From Streptomyces ficellus (GTDB lineage: Bacteria; Actinomycetota; Actinomycetes; Streptomycetales; Streptomycetaceae): a stretch of 64,000 nt of DNA. Within the stretch, counting starts at the first letter, position 1; each line of letters starts with the position of its first letter. The notes beneath the pieces were generated by a model. That model searched no databases. It had not been told where the DNA came from and was given only the letters and a program-made list of their open reading frames with translations. Location of the stretch: positions 1,302,001 through 1,366,000 of the forward strand of contig NZ_CP034279.1 in NCBI RefSeq assembly GCF_009739905.1. The letters are read 5' to 3'. Of the stretch, positions 53,676 to 63,586 are shown in pieces. A program made the position numbers and the translations under genes.

Positions 53676-53922
53676 GGCCGCTCCCGCTCGCGTCCTGTCC
53701 GCCCGGCTCATGTGGAGGGGACCACGAGGGCGCTGTACGCAGCCTTCCGACAAGCACACGTGAAGACAAGGGTGCAGGGGAGCGCGCAGACGGCGCACGC
53801 GGGTAGTGCGCGCACGGGCGAGGAGACCCGCTGTGTGGCTCCAGGCGTCGGCTTCGGCCGCGGCCGGCCGCCCCGCATGGAACGCCCGGGCTCGGGAACC
53901 CGGCCCCGCAGGAGGCGGTGCG

Positions 53923-55332
53923 ATGTGGGAGGCGGACGCCCGGCTGCGGAGAGCGGTCCACGACGGCAGGCCGGGGATGCTGGAGGCGCTGGCCGGGTGG
54001 GTGGGCGTTCCTTCGGTGTCGGCGGTGCCGGGGCATCGTCCGGACGTGGTGCGGTCGGCCCGGTGGCTGGCCTCGGCGCTGCGGTCCACCGGGTTTCCGG
54101 TGGTCGAGGTGTGGGAGACGGACGGGCTTCCGGCGGTGTACGCGCACTGGCCCGCCGAGGACGCGGGCGCGCCGACGCTGCTGGTGTACAGCCACCATGA
54201 CGTGCACGCCGTGAAGGACGGGGAGTGGCGCGAGACCTCCCCCTTCTCGCCCGTGGTGCGCGAGGGGCGGATGTATGGGCGGGGGGCGTCGGACGCCAAG
54301 GGGCAGACGCTGTGCCACCTGTGGGCGCTGAGGGCCCACATGGCGGCGGGCCGGCGGGCGCCCGCGGTGGGTGTCACGCTGCTCGTCGAGGGCGAGGAGG
54401 AGATCGGCTCCGTCCATCTGGCGGATCTGCTCGCCGCCCATCGGGAGCAGCTCGCGGCGGACGTGGTGATGGTCTCCGACACGATGCTGTGGTCGCTGAC
54501 GGACGCGGCGGTGTGCACGGGGGTGCGCGGTTCGGTGAACGGCCGGCTGGAGGTGCGGGGCGCGGACGCCGATGTGCACAGCGGGGCGGTGGCCGGCACC
54601 GCGCCCAACGCGTGCACGGAGCTGTGCCGCCTGCTGGGGCTCCTGCACGACGAGAAGGGGCGCGTCACGCTGCCCGGTTTCTACGACGCCGTGGCCCCCC
54701 TGTCGCGCCGTGAGCGGGCCGAGCTCGACGCCCTTCCGTTCGACGAGGCCGCCTGGCTCGCCGACTCGCACACCCGCAGTGTCCGGGGGGAGCACGGCCG
54801 GAGCGTACTGGAGCGCATCTGGACGCGGCCGTCCGTGGAGGTCAGCAGCCTGCTGGGCGGGGACGCCGAGCAGCCGTCCCGGGGGGTCATCCCGCCCACC
54901 GCCCGGGCGGACCTGCTGCTGCGCCTGGTGCCGGAGCAGACCGCGGACGAGGTCGCCCGGCAGCTGCGCCGGTGGCTGGAGGACCACCGGGTGGCGGGCT
55001 ACGACTACGAGCTGACCGTCTCGTCCACGATCTCCGACCCCTACCTCACCCCGACGGGGCACCCGGCCGCGGTCGCGCTCGAAGGGGCGATGTCGCGGGC
55101 CCTGGGGCGCCCTCCGCTGCGGATGCGCAACGGCGGGGCCGCCCCGGCGGCGCAGCTGGCCCGGGAGACGGGGGCGCCGGTCGTCTTCTTCGGTACCGGC
55201 CTGGTGGACGACCGCTGGCACGGCCACGACGAGAAGGTGGAGATCCGGGCCCTGCTCCAGGGCGCGGAGACGCTGGCGTACTTCCTGGAGGACCTCGCGT
55301 CCGCGATGGGCCGGCCGGGGCGGGTCAGCTGA
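53923..55332 (+). CDS. M20-family metallopeptidase (dipeptidase type)
   Basis: 469 residues. Zn-site motifs are in order: LLVYSHHDVHAV (first His/Asp), YGRGASDAKGQTLCHLWALR (bridging Asp), LVEGEEEIGS (Glu pair), VMVSDTMLW, and the C-terminal His in WHGHDEKVEI. The dimerisation domain lies at about 200-340. Relatives are CNDP-like dipeptidases acting on peptides or amino-acid amides. ATG 53923 follows AGGAGG; a longer frame starting at 53806 lacks one. Its last eight bases overlap the 3' end of the convergent ATP-grasp gene. In this cluster it may mature or degrade the peptide product. Confidence 0.9.
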   Translation: MWEADARLRRAVHDGRPGMLEALAGWVGVPSVSAVPGHRPDVVRSARWLASALRSTGFPVVEVWETDGLPAVYAHWPAEDAGAPTLLVYSHHDVHAVKDGEWRETSPFSPVVREGRMYGRGASDAKGQTLCHLWALRAHMAAGRRAPAVGVTLLVEGEEEIGSVHLADLLAAHREQLAADVVMVSDTMLWSLTDAAVCTGVRGSVNGRLEVRGADADVHSGAVAGTAPNACTELCRLLGLLHDEKGRVTLPGFYDAVAPLSRRERAELDALPFDEAAWLADSHTRSVRGEHGRSVLERIWTRPSVEVSSLLGGDAEQPSRGVIPPTARADLLLRLVPEQTADEVARQLRRWLEDHRVAGYDYELTVSSTISDPYLTPTGHPAAVALEGAMSRALGRPPLRMRNGGAAPAAQLARETGAPVVFFGTGLVDDRWHGHDEKVEIRALLQGAETLAYFLEDLASAMGRPGRVS

Positions 55333-56602
55333 GGCCCATCACCTCCGACAGGGCGGCCTCCAGTTCCAGCAGCCGTTCCCGGTGCGGTCCGATGACGGCG
55401 TAGCGCCACGAGCGGCCGTCGTGGGGCGCGTCGGCGTAGAGCACCACGCCCTCCTGCCGGGCCGTCGTCCAGTCGAGCCCCGCCGCGCTCAGGCGGCCGG
55501 CCGCCGTCCCGAAGTCGAGCACGGCCGCGGCCCTGCGCTGGCCGAGCAGCCACGCCGGGGTGCCGGTGAGCCCGGCGGACCGGGCCAGGCGGGCGATCAT
55601 GACCTGGGGAGTGGTGGTGGCCGTGCGACGGATGTTGCTCTCCGTGGCGACCAGGGCGCCGTCCCGTGTGATCACCGCGTCGATGCCGAAGGGGCCGGCG
55701 TACCCACGGTCCGCGAGGTACGTCCCGAGCGCTCTCCCCCACCGCTCCAGCTCCTCGGCGGCCCCGGCGGTGGCCCCGGTCAGCGGGGACAGGTAGCCCG
55801 AGAACACCGGGCCGACCGTGCGCATCTCCCCGCTGAAGGCCGGACCGACGCCGTGGGGGCCCACGTCCATCTGGACGCTCACGGAGTGGGCCACATCGAG
55901 CCGCTCCTCGACGATCCACGGCCCCTCGGCGCCGCCCAGTCCCCCTTCGTCCAGGCCGAGCCACCACGGGTCACCGGGCGAGACGAACAGGATGCCGTGC
56001 CCCCCGGCGGAACGGTCGGGTTTGAGGACGGCCCGCCCGTGGCCGGCGAGGTGGCTGCGCACCGCGTCGCGCAGTTCGTCCCGCCGGCACACCAGGCCCC
56101 GCGGCACGCGGATGCCCAGCTCGGGCGCGACCTGCCGGAACCCCGCCTTGGTGTTCAGCAGGGAGGTCACGCCGAGCGCGGCACCCGCCCCCTCGGCGGA
56201 GGCGTACCCGCTCACGGGGATGCCGAGCTCCGCGGCGAGGGCGACGGCGGACGCGTCCAGGGCGGTGGGCAGCAGTGCCATTCCCGCGCGGCCGGCGACC
56301 AGGCCGCGGACGGTCTCCAGCAGGCCGTCCTGGCGGAGCGCGTCGGCCATGGCGGCGCCGCGCCGGCCTGGCGCGTGGAGCACCGACACGCTCGCGTCGG
56401 GCACGTCCAGCAGGCCGAGCGCGTACGTCCGGAAGTCCGGGCTCACCGGCACCGGTGTCACGAGGACGTCGCCCGCCCGCAGCAGCCACACCTTCCGCGG
56501 GGCCTGGGTGGCCCACCGCTCCAGCACGTCGCCCGCTTCCAGGCCGAGCGCCAGGTCGGAGACGAAGTTGGCGTACACGAGCCACGGTGACCGGTCCTGC
56601 AC
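55325..56602 (-). CDS. ATP-grasp peptide ligase with preATP-grasp domain
   Basis: 425 residues. An N-terminal preATP-grasp domain (about 1-125: SPWLVYANFVSDLALGLEAG, VWLLRAGDVLVTPVPV) is followed by an ATP-grasp fold (about 150-420) with GRAVLKPDRSAGGHGILFVS, GPWIVEERLDVAHSVSVQMD, and the Mg-site TESNIRRTATTTPQ. The preATP-grasp domain with this layout is typical of PGM1-like ligases that join a carboxylate to a peptide in natural-product pathways. GTG 56602 has GGAGAGG upstream. The substrate is unknown. Confidence 0.8.
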   Translation of the reverse strand: MQDRSPWLVYANFVSDLALGLEAGDVLERWATQAPRKVWLLRAGDVLVTPVPVSPDFRTYALGLLDVPDASVSVLHAPGRRGAAMADALRQDGLLETVRGLVAGRAGMALLPTALDASAVALAAELGIPVSGYASAEGAGAALGVTSLLNTKAGFRQVAPELGIRVPRGLVCRRDELRDAVRSHLAGHGRAVLKPDRSAGGHGILFVSPGDPWWLGLDEGGLGGAEGPWIVEERLDVAHSVSVQMDVGPHGVGPAFSGEMRTVGPVFSGYLSPLTGATAGAAEELERWGRALGTYLADRGYAGPFGIDAVITRDGALVATESNIRRTATTTPQVMIARLARSAGLTGTPAWLLGQRRAAAVLDFGTAAGRLSAAGLDWTTARQEGVVLYADAPHDGRSWRYAVIGPHRERLLELEAALSEVMGLS

Positions 56603-56680
56603 GACGCCTCTCCGTTCCGCTGCGGCGGCCCCCCTCCCGTACCGGCAACCTACCTCCGTGGGACGTGGCGCGCCGCTCCG

Positions 56681-57574
56681 TCAGCGTGGCACCCGCGGGC
56701 GGCGGAACGTGGTCAGGGTGGTGCGGACCTTCTGCCAGGGCGTGGGCGGCAGGTGCCGGGCCGTGCCGCGGGCGTAGTGGCGTTCCAGGTAGTACTGGCC
56801 GACGCTGAGGAGCGACGTGAGGATCAGGTACCAGGTGGCGGCGAGGAAGAGCATCTCCACGGGGGCGCCGGAGGTCTGGCCGATGTCCTGCGCGTGCCGC
56901 AGCAGTTCGTAGTACTGGACGGCCGCCACCAGCGAGGTCGTCTTCAGCATGTTGATAAACTCGTTGCCCGTCGGCGGCACGATCACCCGCATCGCCTGGG
57001 GGATGACGATCCGGCGCAGGGTCTTGCCGTGCCGCATGCCCAGGGCGTACGCGGCCTCGGTCTGGCCCTCGTCCACCGCCAGCAGGCCCGCGCGGACGAT
57101 CTCCGCCATGTACGCGGCCTCGTTGAGCCCGAGGCCGAGGAGCGCCGTGAGGAACGGTGTCATGAAGTCCGACCACTCGTCCTGGTAGACGGGGCCGAGG
57201 TTGATGTACTCGAAGACCAGGCCGAGGTTGAACCAGACGAAGAGCTGGACGAGGACCGGGGTGCCGCGGAAGAACCAGATGAAGAACCACGCGAAGGACG
57301 ACGTCACGGGGTTCCGCGACAGACGCATCACCGCCAGTACGACGCCGCCGGCCACCCCGACGGCCATGGAGAGCACGGACAGGAACAGCGTCTCGCGCAC
57401 CCCTCGCAGGATGCGGTCGTCGAAGAGGTGCTCCGGGACCGCCGTCCAGGTGACCTTCCCCTGGGCGAAGGCGTGGACGATCGCCCCCATCAGGGCCAGG
57501 ACCACCACGGCGGCGGCGTACCGGCCGTAGTGCCGGACCGGGACGGTGCGCAGGGCGAGGTCGTCGTCACGCAT
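56681..57574 (-). CDS. Polar amino acid ABC transporter permease
   Basis: 297 residues with an N-terminal membrane anchor and about five core helices: TLFLSVLSMAVGVAGGVVLA, FFIWFFRGTPVLVQLFVWF (the RGTPxLVQ motif), and the EAA loop EAAYALGMRHGKTLRRIVIP. This is the HisM/GlnP type. Its ATG overlaps the stop of the binding-protein gene (TGATG). No ATPase gene lies in the visible cluster, so an external ATPase must be shared or sits elsewhere. Confidence 0.9.
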   Translation of the reverse strand: MRDDDLALRTVPVRHYGRYAAAVVVLALMGAIVHAFAQGKVTWTAVPEHLFDDRILRGVRETLFLSVLSMAVGVAGGVVLAVMRLSRNPVTSSFAWFFIWFFRGTPVLVQLFVWFNLGLVFEYINLGPVYQDEWSDFMTPFLTALLGLGLNEAAYMAEIVRAGLLAVDEGQTEAAYALGMRHGKTLRRIVIPQAMRVIVPPTGNEFINMLKTTSLVAAVQYYELLRHAQDIGQTSGAPVEMLFLAATWYLILTSLLSVGQYYLERHYARGTARHLPPTPWQKVRTTLTTFRRPRVPR

Positions 57575-58524
57575 CAGGCACCGCCGTTGATGACGGCCTT
57601 GGTGACGGCGCCGTCCTGGCCGCCCCAGTCGGCGAGGATCTTGCCGTACTGCCCGCTGGCGATGATGGCGTCGAGCGCCGCGGCGAGCGCGTCGCGCAGC
57701 CGTGTGTCCCGCTTCGCGACGGCGATGCCGTACGGGGCCGCGCCCGTCTGCTCGCCGATCAGGGTGAAGTCCTTGCCTCCGCCGGAGGTCTTGACGGCGT
57801 AGGCGGCGGCCGGGAAGTCGGAGCAGCCGACGTCCGCCCCGCCGCTGCGGACGCGTGTCTGGGCCTGCTGGTCGGTGTCGTAGGCCTCCAGGTCGAGCGG
57901 GGGGCCGCCGGCCCGGGCGCACGTGTCGCGCTCGGTCTTGGCCAGGTCGTGGGCGACGGTGCCGCGCTGGACGGCGACGGTCCTGCCGCACAGGTCCGTC
58001 CAGCCGCGGACGTCTCCGGTGTCCTTCCTGCGCCCGTAGAGGGAGACGCCGGCGGTGAAGTAGTCGACGAAGTCGACGCCCTCGCCGACCTTCTTGCCGG
58101 TGGCGGAGTCGATGCCGTTCTGCCGGTCCTCGGTGTCGTTCATGGCCGACATGACGATGTCGTACCGGTTGGCGCGCAGGCCGGTGACGAGGGTGTCGAA
58201 CGTGCCGTTCTCGAAGCGGACGCCGACGCCGAGCTGGTTGCCGAGGGCCCGGGCGATGTCGACGTCGAGGCCGGTGACCTCGCCGGAGGCGTCCACGAAC
58301 TCGACGGGCGGGTAGGCGATGTCGGAGCCGACCGTGATGACGCCGGCGGACCGGACGTCCTCGGGGAGCCGGTCCGCCAGCCGTGCGTCGGCGGCGGAGG
58401 TCCTCGGCTTCCCGCCCGCGTGTCCGTGGTCCCGCTGGTCACCGCAGGCGGTTGCGGCGGCCAGGGCGGCACCGGCGAGGAGGAGGGCTGCGGTACGGCG
58501 TGGGAGGGAGGTGCGCGCGGTCAC
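57574..58524 (-). CDS. Amino acid-binding lipoprotein of an ABC transporter
   Basis: 316 residues, SBP_bac_3 family. The lipobox is ALAAATACGD near residue 26. Family motifs are GVITVGSDIAYPPVEFVDAS, GLDVDIARALGNQLGV, FDTLVTGLRANRYDIVMSAM and TVAVQRGTVAHDL. It probably delivers a polar amino acid, such as glutamine, arginine or ornithine, to the coupled permease. GTG 58524 has TTGGAG nine bases upstream; the frame extends further but without a ribosome site. Confidence 0.9.
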   Translation of the reverse strand: MTARTSLPRRTAALLLAGAALAAATACGDQRDHGHAGGKPRTSAADARLADRLPEDVRSAGVITVGSDIAYPPVEFVDASGEVTGLDVDIARALGNQLGVGVRFENGTFDTLVTGLRANRYDIVMSAMNDTEDRQNGIDSATGKKVGEGVDFVDYFTAGVSLYGRRKDTGDVRGWTDLCGRTVAVQRGTVAHDLAKTERDTCARAGGPPLDLEAYDTDQQAQTRVRSGGADVGCSDFPAAAYAVKTSGGGKDFTLIGEQTGAAPYGIAVAKRDTRLRDALAAALDAIIASGQYGKILADWGGQDGAVTKAVINGGA

Positions 58525-58755
58525 GTCGATGGCTCCAAACGGGGATGTCCGGTGCGAGGGGGAAGGGGGGTGGTGTCGTCGCTCGCGGGGTGTGGCGCCG
58601 GCCCGGGGCATGCCGAGGGGCCCGGCCCCGGAGAGCCGGACCCCGTCCGGCCTGCGCGCGGCCGGTCAGCGACGTGTGGCGGTCACCGACATGCGGCGGT
58701 CGGCGCCGTGTGACGGTCCCGCGGGGTGGCGGCTCCCGCGGGTGTGCCTCCGGTG

Positions 58756-59514
58756 CTACGGCTGGGCTGGCGGGCGCAGGCGCAGGCCGTGCATGCCGTT
58801 GTCCACGGCGAGCACCGTGCCCACCGACGCCCCGGACAGCGGGCTGGCCAGGTAGGCGATGGCGCCGGCCACCTCGTCGGCCGTCACCAGGCGCCCCGAC
58901 GGCTGGAACGAGGTGAGCGCGGCCCGGGCGGCCTCCGGGTCGGGCGCCTGGTCCATCTGCCGGTCCACCCAGGGCGTGTCGGCCGTGCCGGGGGCGACGC
59001 AGTTGACGCGGATGCCCTCGCGGACGTGATCCGCCGCCATGGCGAGCGTCATCGCGTACACGGCGCCCTTGCTGGCCGAGTACAGCACCCGCTGCTGGAG
59101 CCCGGCCCACGCGACGATCGAGCAGGTGTTGACGATCGCGGCGGCGGGAGAGCGCCGCAGGTGCGGCAGGGCGTGCCGGGCGACCCGGACCATGCCGACC
59201 ACGTTGACGTCCAGGACCCTCAGCCACTCGTCGTCGTCGTTGCCGGCGACGTCCCCGACGGCGCTGATGCCGGCGTTGTTCACGACCACGTCCAGCCGGC
59301 CGAACCGCTCGACCACGGCGTCGACGGCGGACCGGACCTGGGCGTCGTCGGTGACGTCGACCTCGATGCCCACGATGCCGTCCGGCAGCCCGTCGGGTTT
59401 GACGTCGAAGGCGGCCACCTTGGCTCCCCGGCTGCTCAGCAGTTTCGCCGTGGCGAGGCCGATGCCCGACGCACCGCCGGTGACGATGGCGACCAGTCCT
59501 GCGAAATCACTCAT
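58756..59514 (-). CDS. Short-chain dehydrogenase/reductase
   Basis: 252 residues, classical SDR. The cofactor motif is TGGASGIG (13-20), NNAG follows near residue 90, then the catalytic Ser of NTCSIVAW and YSASK (Tyr/Lys), with the Asn of the tetrad also present. Asp at the end of the second strand (AAFDVKPDG) favours NAD. The C-terminus is normal length. Its ATG overlaps the stop of the MFS gene by four bases, so it belongs to the ATP-grasp/MFS operon and presumably oxidises or reduces a pathway intermediate. Confidence 0.9.
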   Translation of the reverse strand: MSDFAGLVAIVTGGASGIGLATAKLLSSRGAKVAAFDVKPDGLPDGIVGIEVDVTDDAQVRSAVDAVVERFGRLDVVVNNAGISAVGDVAGNDDDEWLRVLDVNVVGMVRVARHALPHLRRSPAAAIVNTCSIVAWAGLQQRVLYSASKGAVYAMTLAMAADHVREGIRVNCVAPGTADTPWVDRQMDQAPDPEAARAALTSFQPSGRLVTADEVAGAIAYLASPLSGASVGTVLAVDNGMHGLRLRPPAQP

Positions 59515-60830
59515 GAGTTCTCTCCTGTCCGTTCCGGTCGGTGGGGGTCGGGGGCTGGCTCGGCGTCGACGAAGTCCTTGGCGGTGGCGGTGTTGGTGTC
59601 GGTGGCGGTGGGTTTCGCGCGGCGGCGCGGCAGGCTGAGCTGGGCCGCCAGCAGTCCGGACACGCCGACCAGCGTCCAGAACATCCATGGGGCGTACGCG
59701 TAGAGGGCGCCGCCGATGAGCGGTCCGGCGCCGGTGCCGATCGTGTAGGCGACGCCGTACAGCCCCTGGTAGCGCCCGACGAGCTGGGGCGGGGCGAGGC
59801 TGCCCAGGTAGGCCTGGGAGACGGAGGTGGAGATCATCTCGCCGAGCGACCACAGCACCACCGTCGCGGCCAGCAGGACCATGCTGTCCATGAGCCCGGT
59901 CAGGGCGAGCCCGACGCCGATGATCAGGTTGCCGACGGCCAGGACGTATTCCAGCCGGTAGCGGGAGACCCAGCCGGTGATGGGGAGTTCGAGGGCCAGC
60001 ACCAGCAGGCCGTTGAGGCCGATGAGGAGGCCGAAGTCGCGTTCGCTCAGGCCCACGTCGCTGACGTGCAGGGGCAGACCGACGGTGGACTGGATGTAGA
60101 CGAACTCGGCGACCAGGATCATCACCAGGAACCGCACCAGGGTGCGGTCGGCGAGCGCCTGGCGGTAGCCGGCCGCCCGGTCCGCCTTGGTGTCCGGGTC
60201 GTCCTGCCCGGAGCGGGACCCGGACGGTTCGCGCAGCAGCAGCGCCATGACCACGCCGAACAGCAGGCACGCGACGGCGTTGCCCAGGAAGAGTTCGACG
60301 TAGGAGGTGGCGGCCAGCACACCGCCGATGACACCGCCGAGGGCGGAGCCGATGTTCATCGCGAACCGGAACACGCCGAAGGCCGCGAGCCGTTCCTGGT
60401 TGGTCGTCACGGCGTCGATCAGCACCGCGGCCGCGGCGGGCCGGTAGATCTGTGACGTGACGCCGATGAGCCCGACGATCGCCACGATGACCGGCAGGGA
60501 TTCGAGGTACGGGACGATCGCCGTCAGCCCGGCTGTGGTCACGGCGGACAGGACGATGGTCCACCGCCGGCCGAGCTTGTCGGTGAGGTAGCCGCCTACG
60601 GCGTTGCCGAGCACCTTTCCGAGGCCGGACACGCCGAGTACGAACCCGGCGGCCCCGGCGGAGTGTCCCCGGTCGGTCAGGTAGAGGACGATGAACACGG
60701 GCAGGAAGTTGCCCACCTGGTTGACCAGGATGCCGACGCTGATGATCCACACCCGGCCGGGCAGGCTGCGCAGCGCGTCGCGGAACCGCGGCTCGTCGAC
60801 GCCGGCCTGGTCCGGTGGTGCGGCGCTCAA
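59511..60830 (-). CDS. MFS exporter
   Basis: 439 residues with about 12 membrane helices. The loop 2-3 motif is GGYLTDKLGRRWTIVL; other segments include GFVLGVSGLGKVLGNAVGGY and MNIGSALGGVIGGVLAATSY. The TTG start at 60830 overlaps the ATP-grasp stop (TTGA), so translation is coupled; the open frame continues upstream but without sense. In this operon it is likely the efflux pump for the ligase product. Confidence 0.85.
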   Translation of the reverse strand: MSAAPPDQAGVDEPRFRDALRSLPGRVWIISVGILVNQVGNFLPVFIVLYLTDRGHSAGAAGFVLGVSGLGKVLGNAVGGYLTDKLGRRWTIVLSAVTTAGLTAIVPYLESLPVIVAIVGLIGVTSQIYRPAAAAVLIDAVTTNQERLAAFGVFRFAMNIGSALGGVIGGVLAATSYVELFLGNAVACLLFGVVMALLLREPSGSRSGQDDPDTKADRAAGYRQALADRTLVRFLVMILVAEFVYIQSTVGLPLHVSDVGLSERDFGLLIGLNGLLVLALELPITGWVSRYRLEYVLAVGNLIIGVGLALTGLMDSMVLLAATVVLWSLGEMISTSVSQAYLGSLAPPQLVGRYQGLYGVAYTIGTGAGPLIGGALYAYAPWMFWTLVGVSGLLAAQLSLPRRRAKPTATDTNTATAKDFVDAEPAPDPHRPERTGENS

Positions 60831-62125
60831 CGGACGGGCTCGGTGCGTACGTGGATCGCCTCGGCCAGCCGCTTGCTGTGGGCGATCGCCTCGGTCGCGT
60901 CGGCGCCGCGGGCGATGACGTAACCGCCGATGTCCTCGTTCCAGGTCAGCGGTGCCACCACGTCGCCGGGCCGGAGCTTCACATGGAGGTCGACGAACGC
61001 CGGGTCCGCGCGCACGGCGTCGACGCCGGTCACCTCCACGACCCGGCCGGGCTCCGGTGTGAGTGCCTGGAGGGCCACTCCCCCGCGGGGTTCGGGTGAC
61101 GCGGTGAGCGGTTCCACCAGGCCCAACGGGGTGCCGAGGGTGTGGAGTTCCATGTCGACGCCGTAGGCGGTCTCGACCATCTCGTTGACGCCGTAACCGC
61201 CGATGCGGTTGTGGGACTCGATGACGCGCGGTCCGCGGGAGGTCAGCCTGATCTCGGTGTGGCTCGGGCCGTTGCGCAGCCCCATCGCGTCGAGGAAGTC
61301 CGTCACCAGCTGCCTGACCTCGCGCAGGGTCTCCTCCGGGTGGCGGCTGGGCTGGGAGAGCCCGAGTTCGACGAAGCCGGACCCGCCGCCGAACTCCGCC
61401 TTGTCGGTCACCGCGACGATGACGTGCCGGCCGTCGAAGCTCAGCGTCTCCACGCTGACCTCGGGGCCGTCGAGGTACTCCTCCATGAGGAACTCGTCGA
61501 AGGAGTCGGCCGCGAACAGGTCGCCGACGACCCATTCCTGGTCGTCGAGGGACCGGTACCGCTCGGCGACGGTGTCCACCTCGGCCTCGTCGGTGACGCG
61601 GAACACGCCCACGCTGCCCGATTCGCGGACCGGCTTGACGATGATCGGGAGCCCGTGCCGGTCGACGAAGTCGCGGACGTCCTGGGCGGACCGGCCCACC
61701 GCGGAGGCCATCGGGCTGATGCCCTTGGCGGCCAGCTGCTGCCGCATCCGCCACTTGTCCAGCAGCAGTTCGACGGTGTCGACGGACTCGCCGCGCAGGC
61801 CGAGCGCCTCGTTGATGCGCGCCGCCGGCAGCAGCCCGAGCTCGAACAGCGACACGGCCGCCTGGAACGGGTACGCCGCGTGCAGCGCCCGGGCCAGGGG
61901 CAGGAGCCGGTCGATGTCGCCGTAGTCGAGCAGCAGCGCCTGGTCGACGTAGGGCCAGTGGCCGCGGTCGTAGGCGTCGGGGTACTGGGCGTGCACCACG
62001 TCCAGGCCGAGTTCCCTGGCCTTGCGCACGAGTTTGAGCTTGCCGCCGATGACCAGTACGCGAGGCCGTCCGCTGGCGGCGGCCGTCGGGGACTCGTGAC
62101 CGGTGGGTACGGCGTCGATGGACAT
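60827..62125 (-). CDS. ATP-grasp L-amino acid ligase-like enzyme
   Basis: 432 residues. The N-terminal Rossmann-like domain (RPRVLVIGGKLKLVRKAREL) precedes the ATP-grasp fold: GLPIIVKPVRESGSVGVFRV (about 150), DQEWVVGDLFAADSFDEF, MEEYLDGPEVSVETLSFDG, and the Mg site VIESHNRIGGYGVNEMVETA. This is the BacD/DdaF type, which joins two amino acids or an acid and an amine using ATP. AAGGAGCC precedes ATG 62125. It is first gene of the operon ligase-MFS-SDR, whose genes all overlap. Most likely the core enzyme of the cluster. Confidence 0.87.
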   Translation of the reverse strand: MSIDAVPTGHESPTAAASGRPRVLVIGGKLKLVRKARELGLDVVHAQYPDAYDRGHWPYVDQALLLDYGDIDRLLPLARALHAAYPFQAAVSLFELGLLPAARINEALGLRGESVDTVELLLDKWRMRQQLAAKGISPMASAVGRSAQDVRDFVDRHGLPIIVKPVRESGSVGVFRVTDEAEVDTVAERYRSLDDQEWVVGDLFAADSFDEFLMEEYLDGPEVSVETLSFDGRHVIVAVTDKAEFGGGSGFVELGLSQPSRHPEETLREVRQLVTDFLDAMGLRNGPSHTEIRLTSRGPRVIESHNRIGGYGVNEMVETAYGVDMELHTLGTPLGLVEPLTASPEPRGGVALQALTPEPGRVVEVTGVDAVRADPAFVDLHVKLRPGDVVAPLTWNEDIGGYVIARGADATEAIAHSKRLAEAIHVRTEPVR

Positions 62126-62377
62126 GGTGGCTCCTTGTCTCACGGGCCGGCCGCGGCTCGCCGGGAGCCGGGGCCGGTGTCGGGGGTCCGGGGGCGGGAC
62201 TCGGGACTCGGGGGTGGGGTGTCGGTCGGCGGTCGGGGGTCCGGGGCGGGGTCCTGTGTAGGGGGCCGTACGCGGGGGGCCAGGGCGGCCCCGGGGGCGG
62301 CGTCCCGGCCGGGAGGGATCATTCCGGCAGCCCGGTACGGTGCGCCACCGGGCGGTTCCCCGACCGTCGGTTTCCGG

Positions 62378-63586
62378 TCAGCCCAGCACGTCGGCGATCG
62401 CGTCGACGCCGAAGTCGATCTCCTCACGGGTGATCACCAGCGGCGGTGCCACCCGGAGGTGGCCCTGGTTCTCCTTGCACAACAGGCCGCGCCCGGCCAG
62501 CGCCTCGGACACGTTCACCCCGGTCGTACGGCCCTCGGCGATCTGCACGCCCGCCCACAGGCCGCGGCCGCGCACCTCGGTGACGCCCTCCAGCTCACCG
62601 AGCCGGGAGTGCAGGTACGTGCCGAGTTCGCGGGACCGTTCCTGGAACTCCCCGGTCGCCAGCAGCCGCACCACCGCGCGGCCGACCGCGCACGCCAGCG
62701 GGTTGCCGCCGAAGGTCGAGCCGTGCTCGCCGGGCTTCAGCGCGCCGAGGACGTCGGCCCGGCCGACGACCGCGGACACCGGCATGAGCCCGCCGCCCAG
62801 GGACTTGCCCAGCGCGTACAGGTCCGCGCGGACGCCTTCGTGGTCCAGCGCCAGCGTCGTGCCCGTACGGGCCAGTCCGCACTGGACCTCGTCGGCGAGG
62901 AACAGGGTGCCGGTGTCGTCGCACAGCTGGCGGACGTCGGCCAGGTACCCCTTCGCCGGGACGACCACGCCCGCCTCGCCCTGGATCGGCTCCAGCAGGA
63001 TGGCCGCCGTGTTGGGGTTGACCGCCGCGCGCAGTGCGTCGATGTCGCCGAACGGCACCACGGTGAAGCCGGGGGTGAAGGGGCCGAACTCGTTGCGGGC
63101 GGTGCGGTCGGTGGAGATCGACACCATGGTCGTGGTGCGGCCGTGGAAGTTGGCGCCCGCGACGATGATCTCGGCGGCGCCGTCCGGCACGCCCTTGACC
63201 TGGTAGGCCCACTTCCTGGCGACCTTCACGGCCGACTCGACCGCCTCGGCGCCGGTGTTGGCGGGCAGCACCGTCTCGGTGCCCGTCAGCTCGGCCAGTT
63301 CGCGGCAGAACAGCCCGAACTGGTCGTTGTGGAAGGAGCGGCCGGTCAGGGTCAGCCGGTCGAGCTGGTCCTTGGCGGCGGCGACGATCTCGGGGTGCCG
63401 GTGGCCGAAGTTGAGGGCGGAGTACCCGGCGACGAAGTCGAGGTAGCGCCGCCCGTCCTGACCGGTCGCCCAGGCGCCTTCCGCGTGGGTGAGCACGATC
63501 GGCAGCGGGTGGTAGTTGTGCGCGGCCCAGCGGTCGGAGACGGCGATGTGGTCGGGGGTGGCGGTGGCGTCCGGGGTCGGGTTCAT
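62378..63586 (-). CDS. Class III aminotransferase, ornithine aminotransferase-like
   Basis: 402 residues, PLP-dependent fold type I. Motifs: YLDFVAGYSALNFGHRHPEI, PANTGAEAVESAVKVARKWA (phosphate site), GNFHGRTTTMVSISTD-like loop, LFLADEVQCGLARTG (PLP-ring Asp region), and the PLP lysine in LYALGKSLGGGLMP, then GEHGSTFGGNPLA. The best match in style is ornithine-oxo-acid transaminase, converting ornithine to glutamate semialdehyde. In the cluster it may supply an amino-acid building block. ATG 63586 lies about 11 bases from GAAAGGG. Confidence 0.87.
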   Translation of the reverse strand: MNPTPDATATPDHIAVSDRWAAHNYHPLPIVLTHAEGAWATGQDGRRYLDFVAGYSALNFGHRHPEIVAAAKDQLDRLTLTGRSFHNDQFGLFCRELAELTGTETVLPANTGAEAVESAVKVARKWAYQVKGVPDGAAEIIVAGANFHGRTTTMVSISTDRTARNEFGPFTPGFTVVPFGDIDALRAAVNPNTAAILLEPIQGEAGVVVPAKGYLADVRQLCDDTGTLFLADEVQCGLARTGTTLALDHEGVRADLYALGKSLGGGLMPVSAVVGRADVLGALKPGEHGSTFGGNPLACAVGRAVVRLLATGEFQERSRELGTYLHSRLGELEGVTEVRGRGLWAGVQIAEGRTTGVNVSEALAGRGLLCKENQGHLRVAPPLVITREEIDFGVDAIADVLG

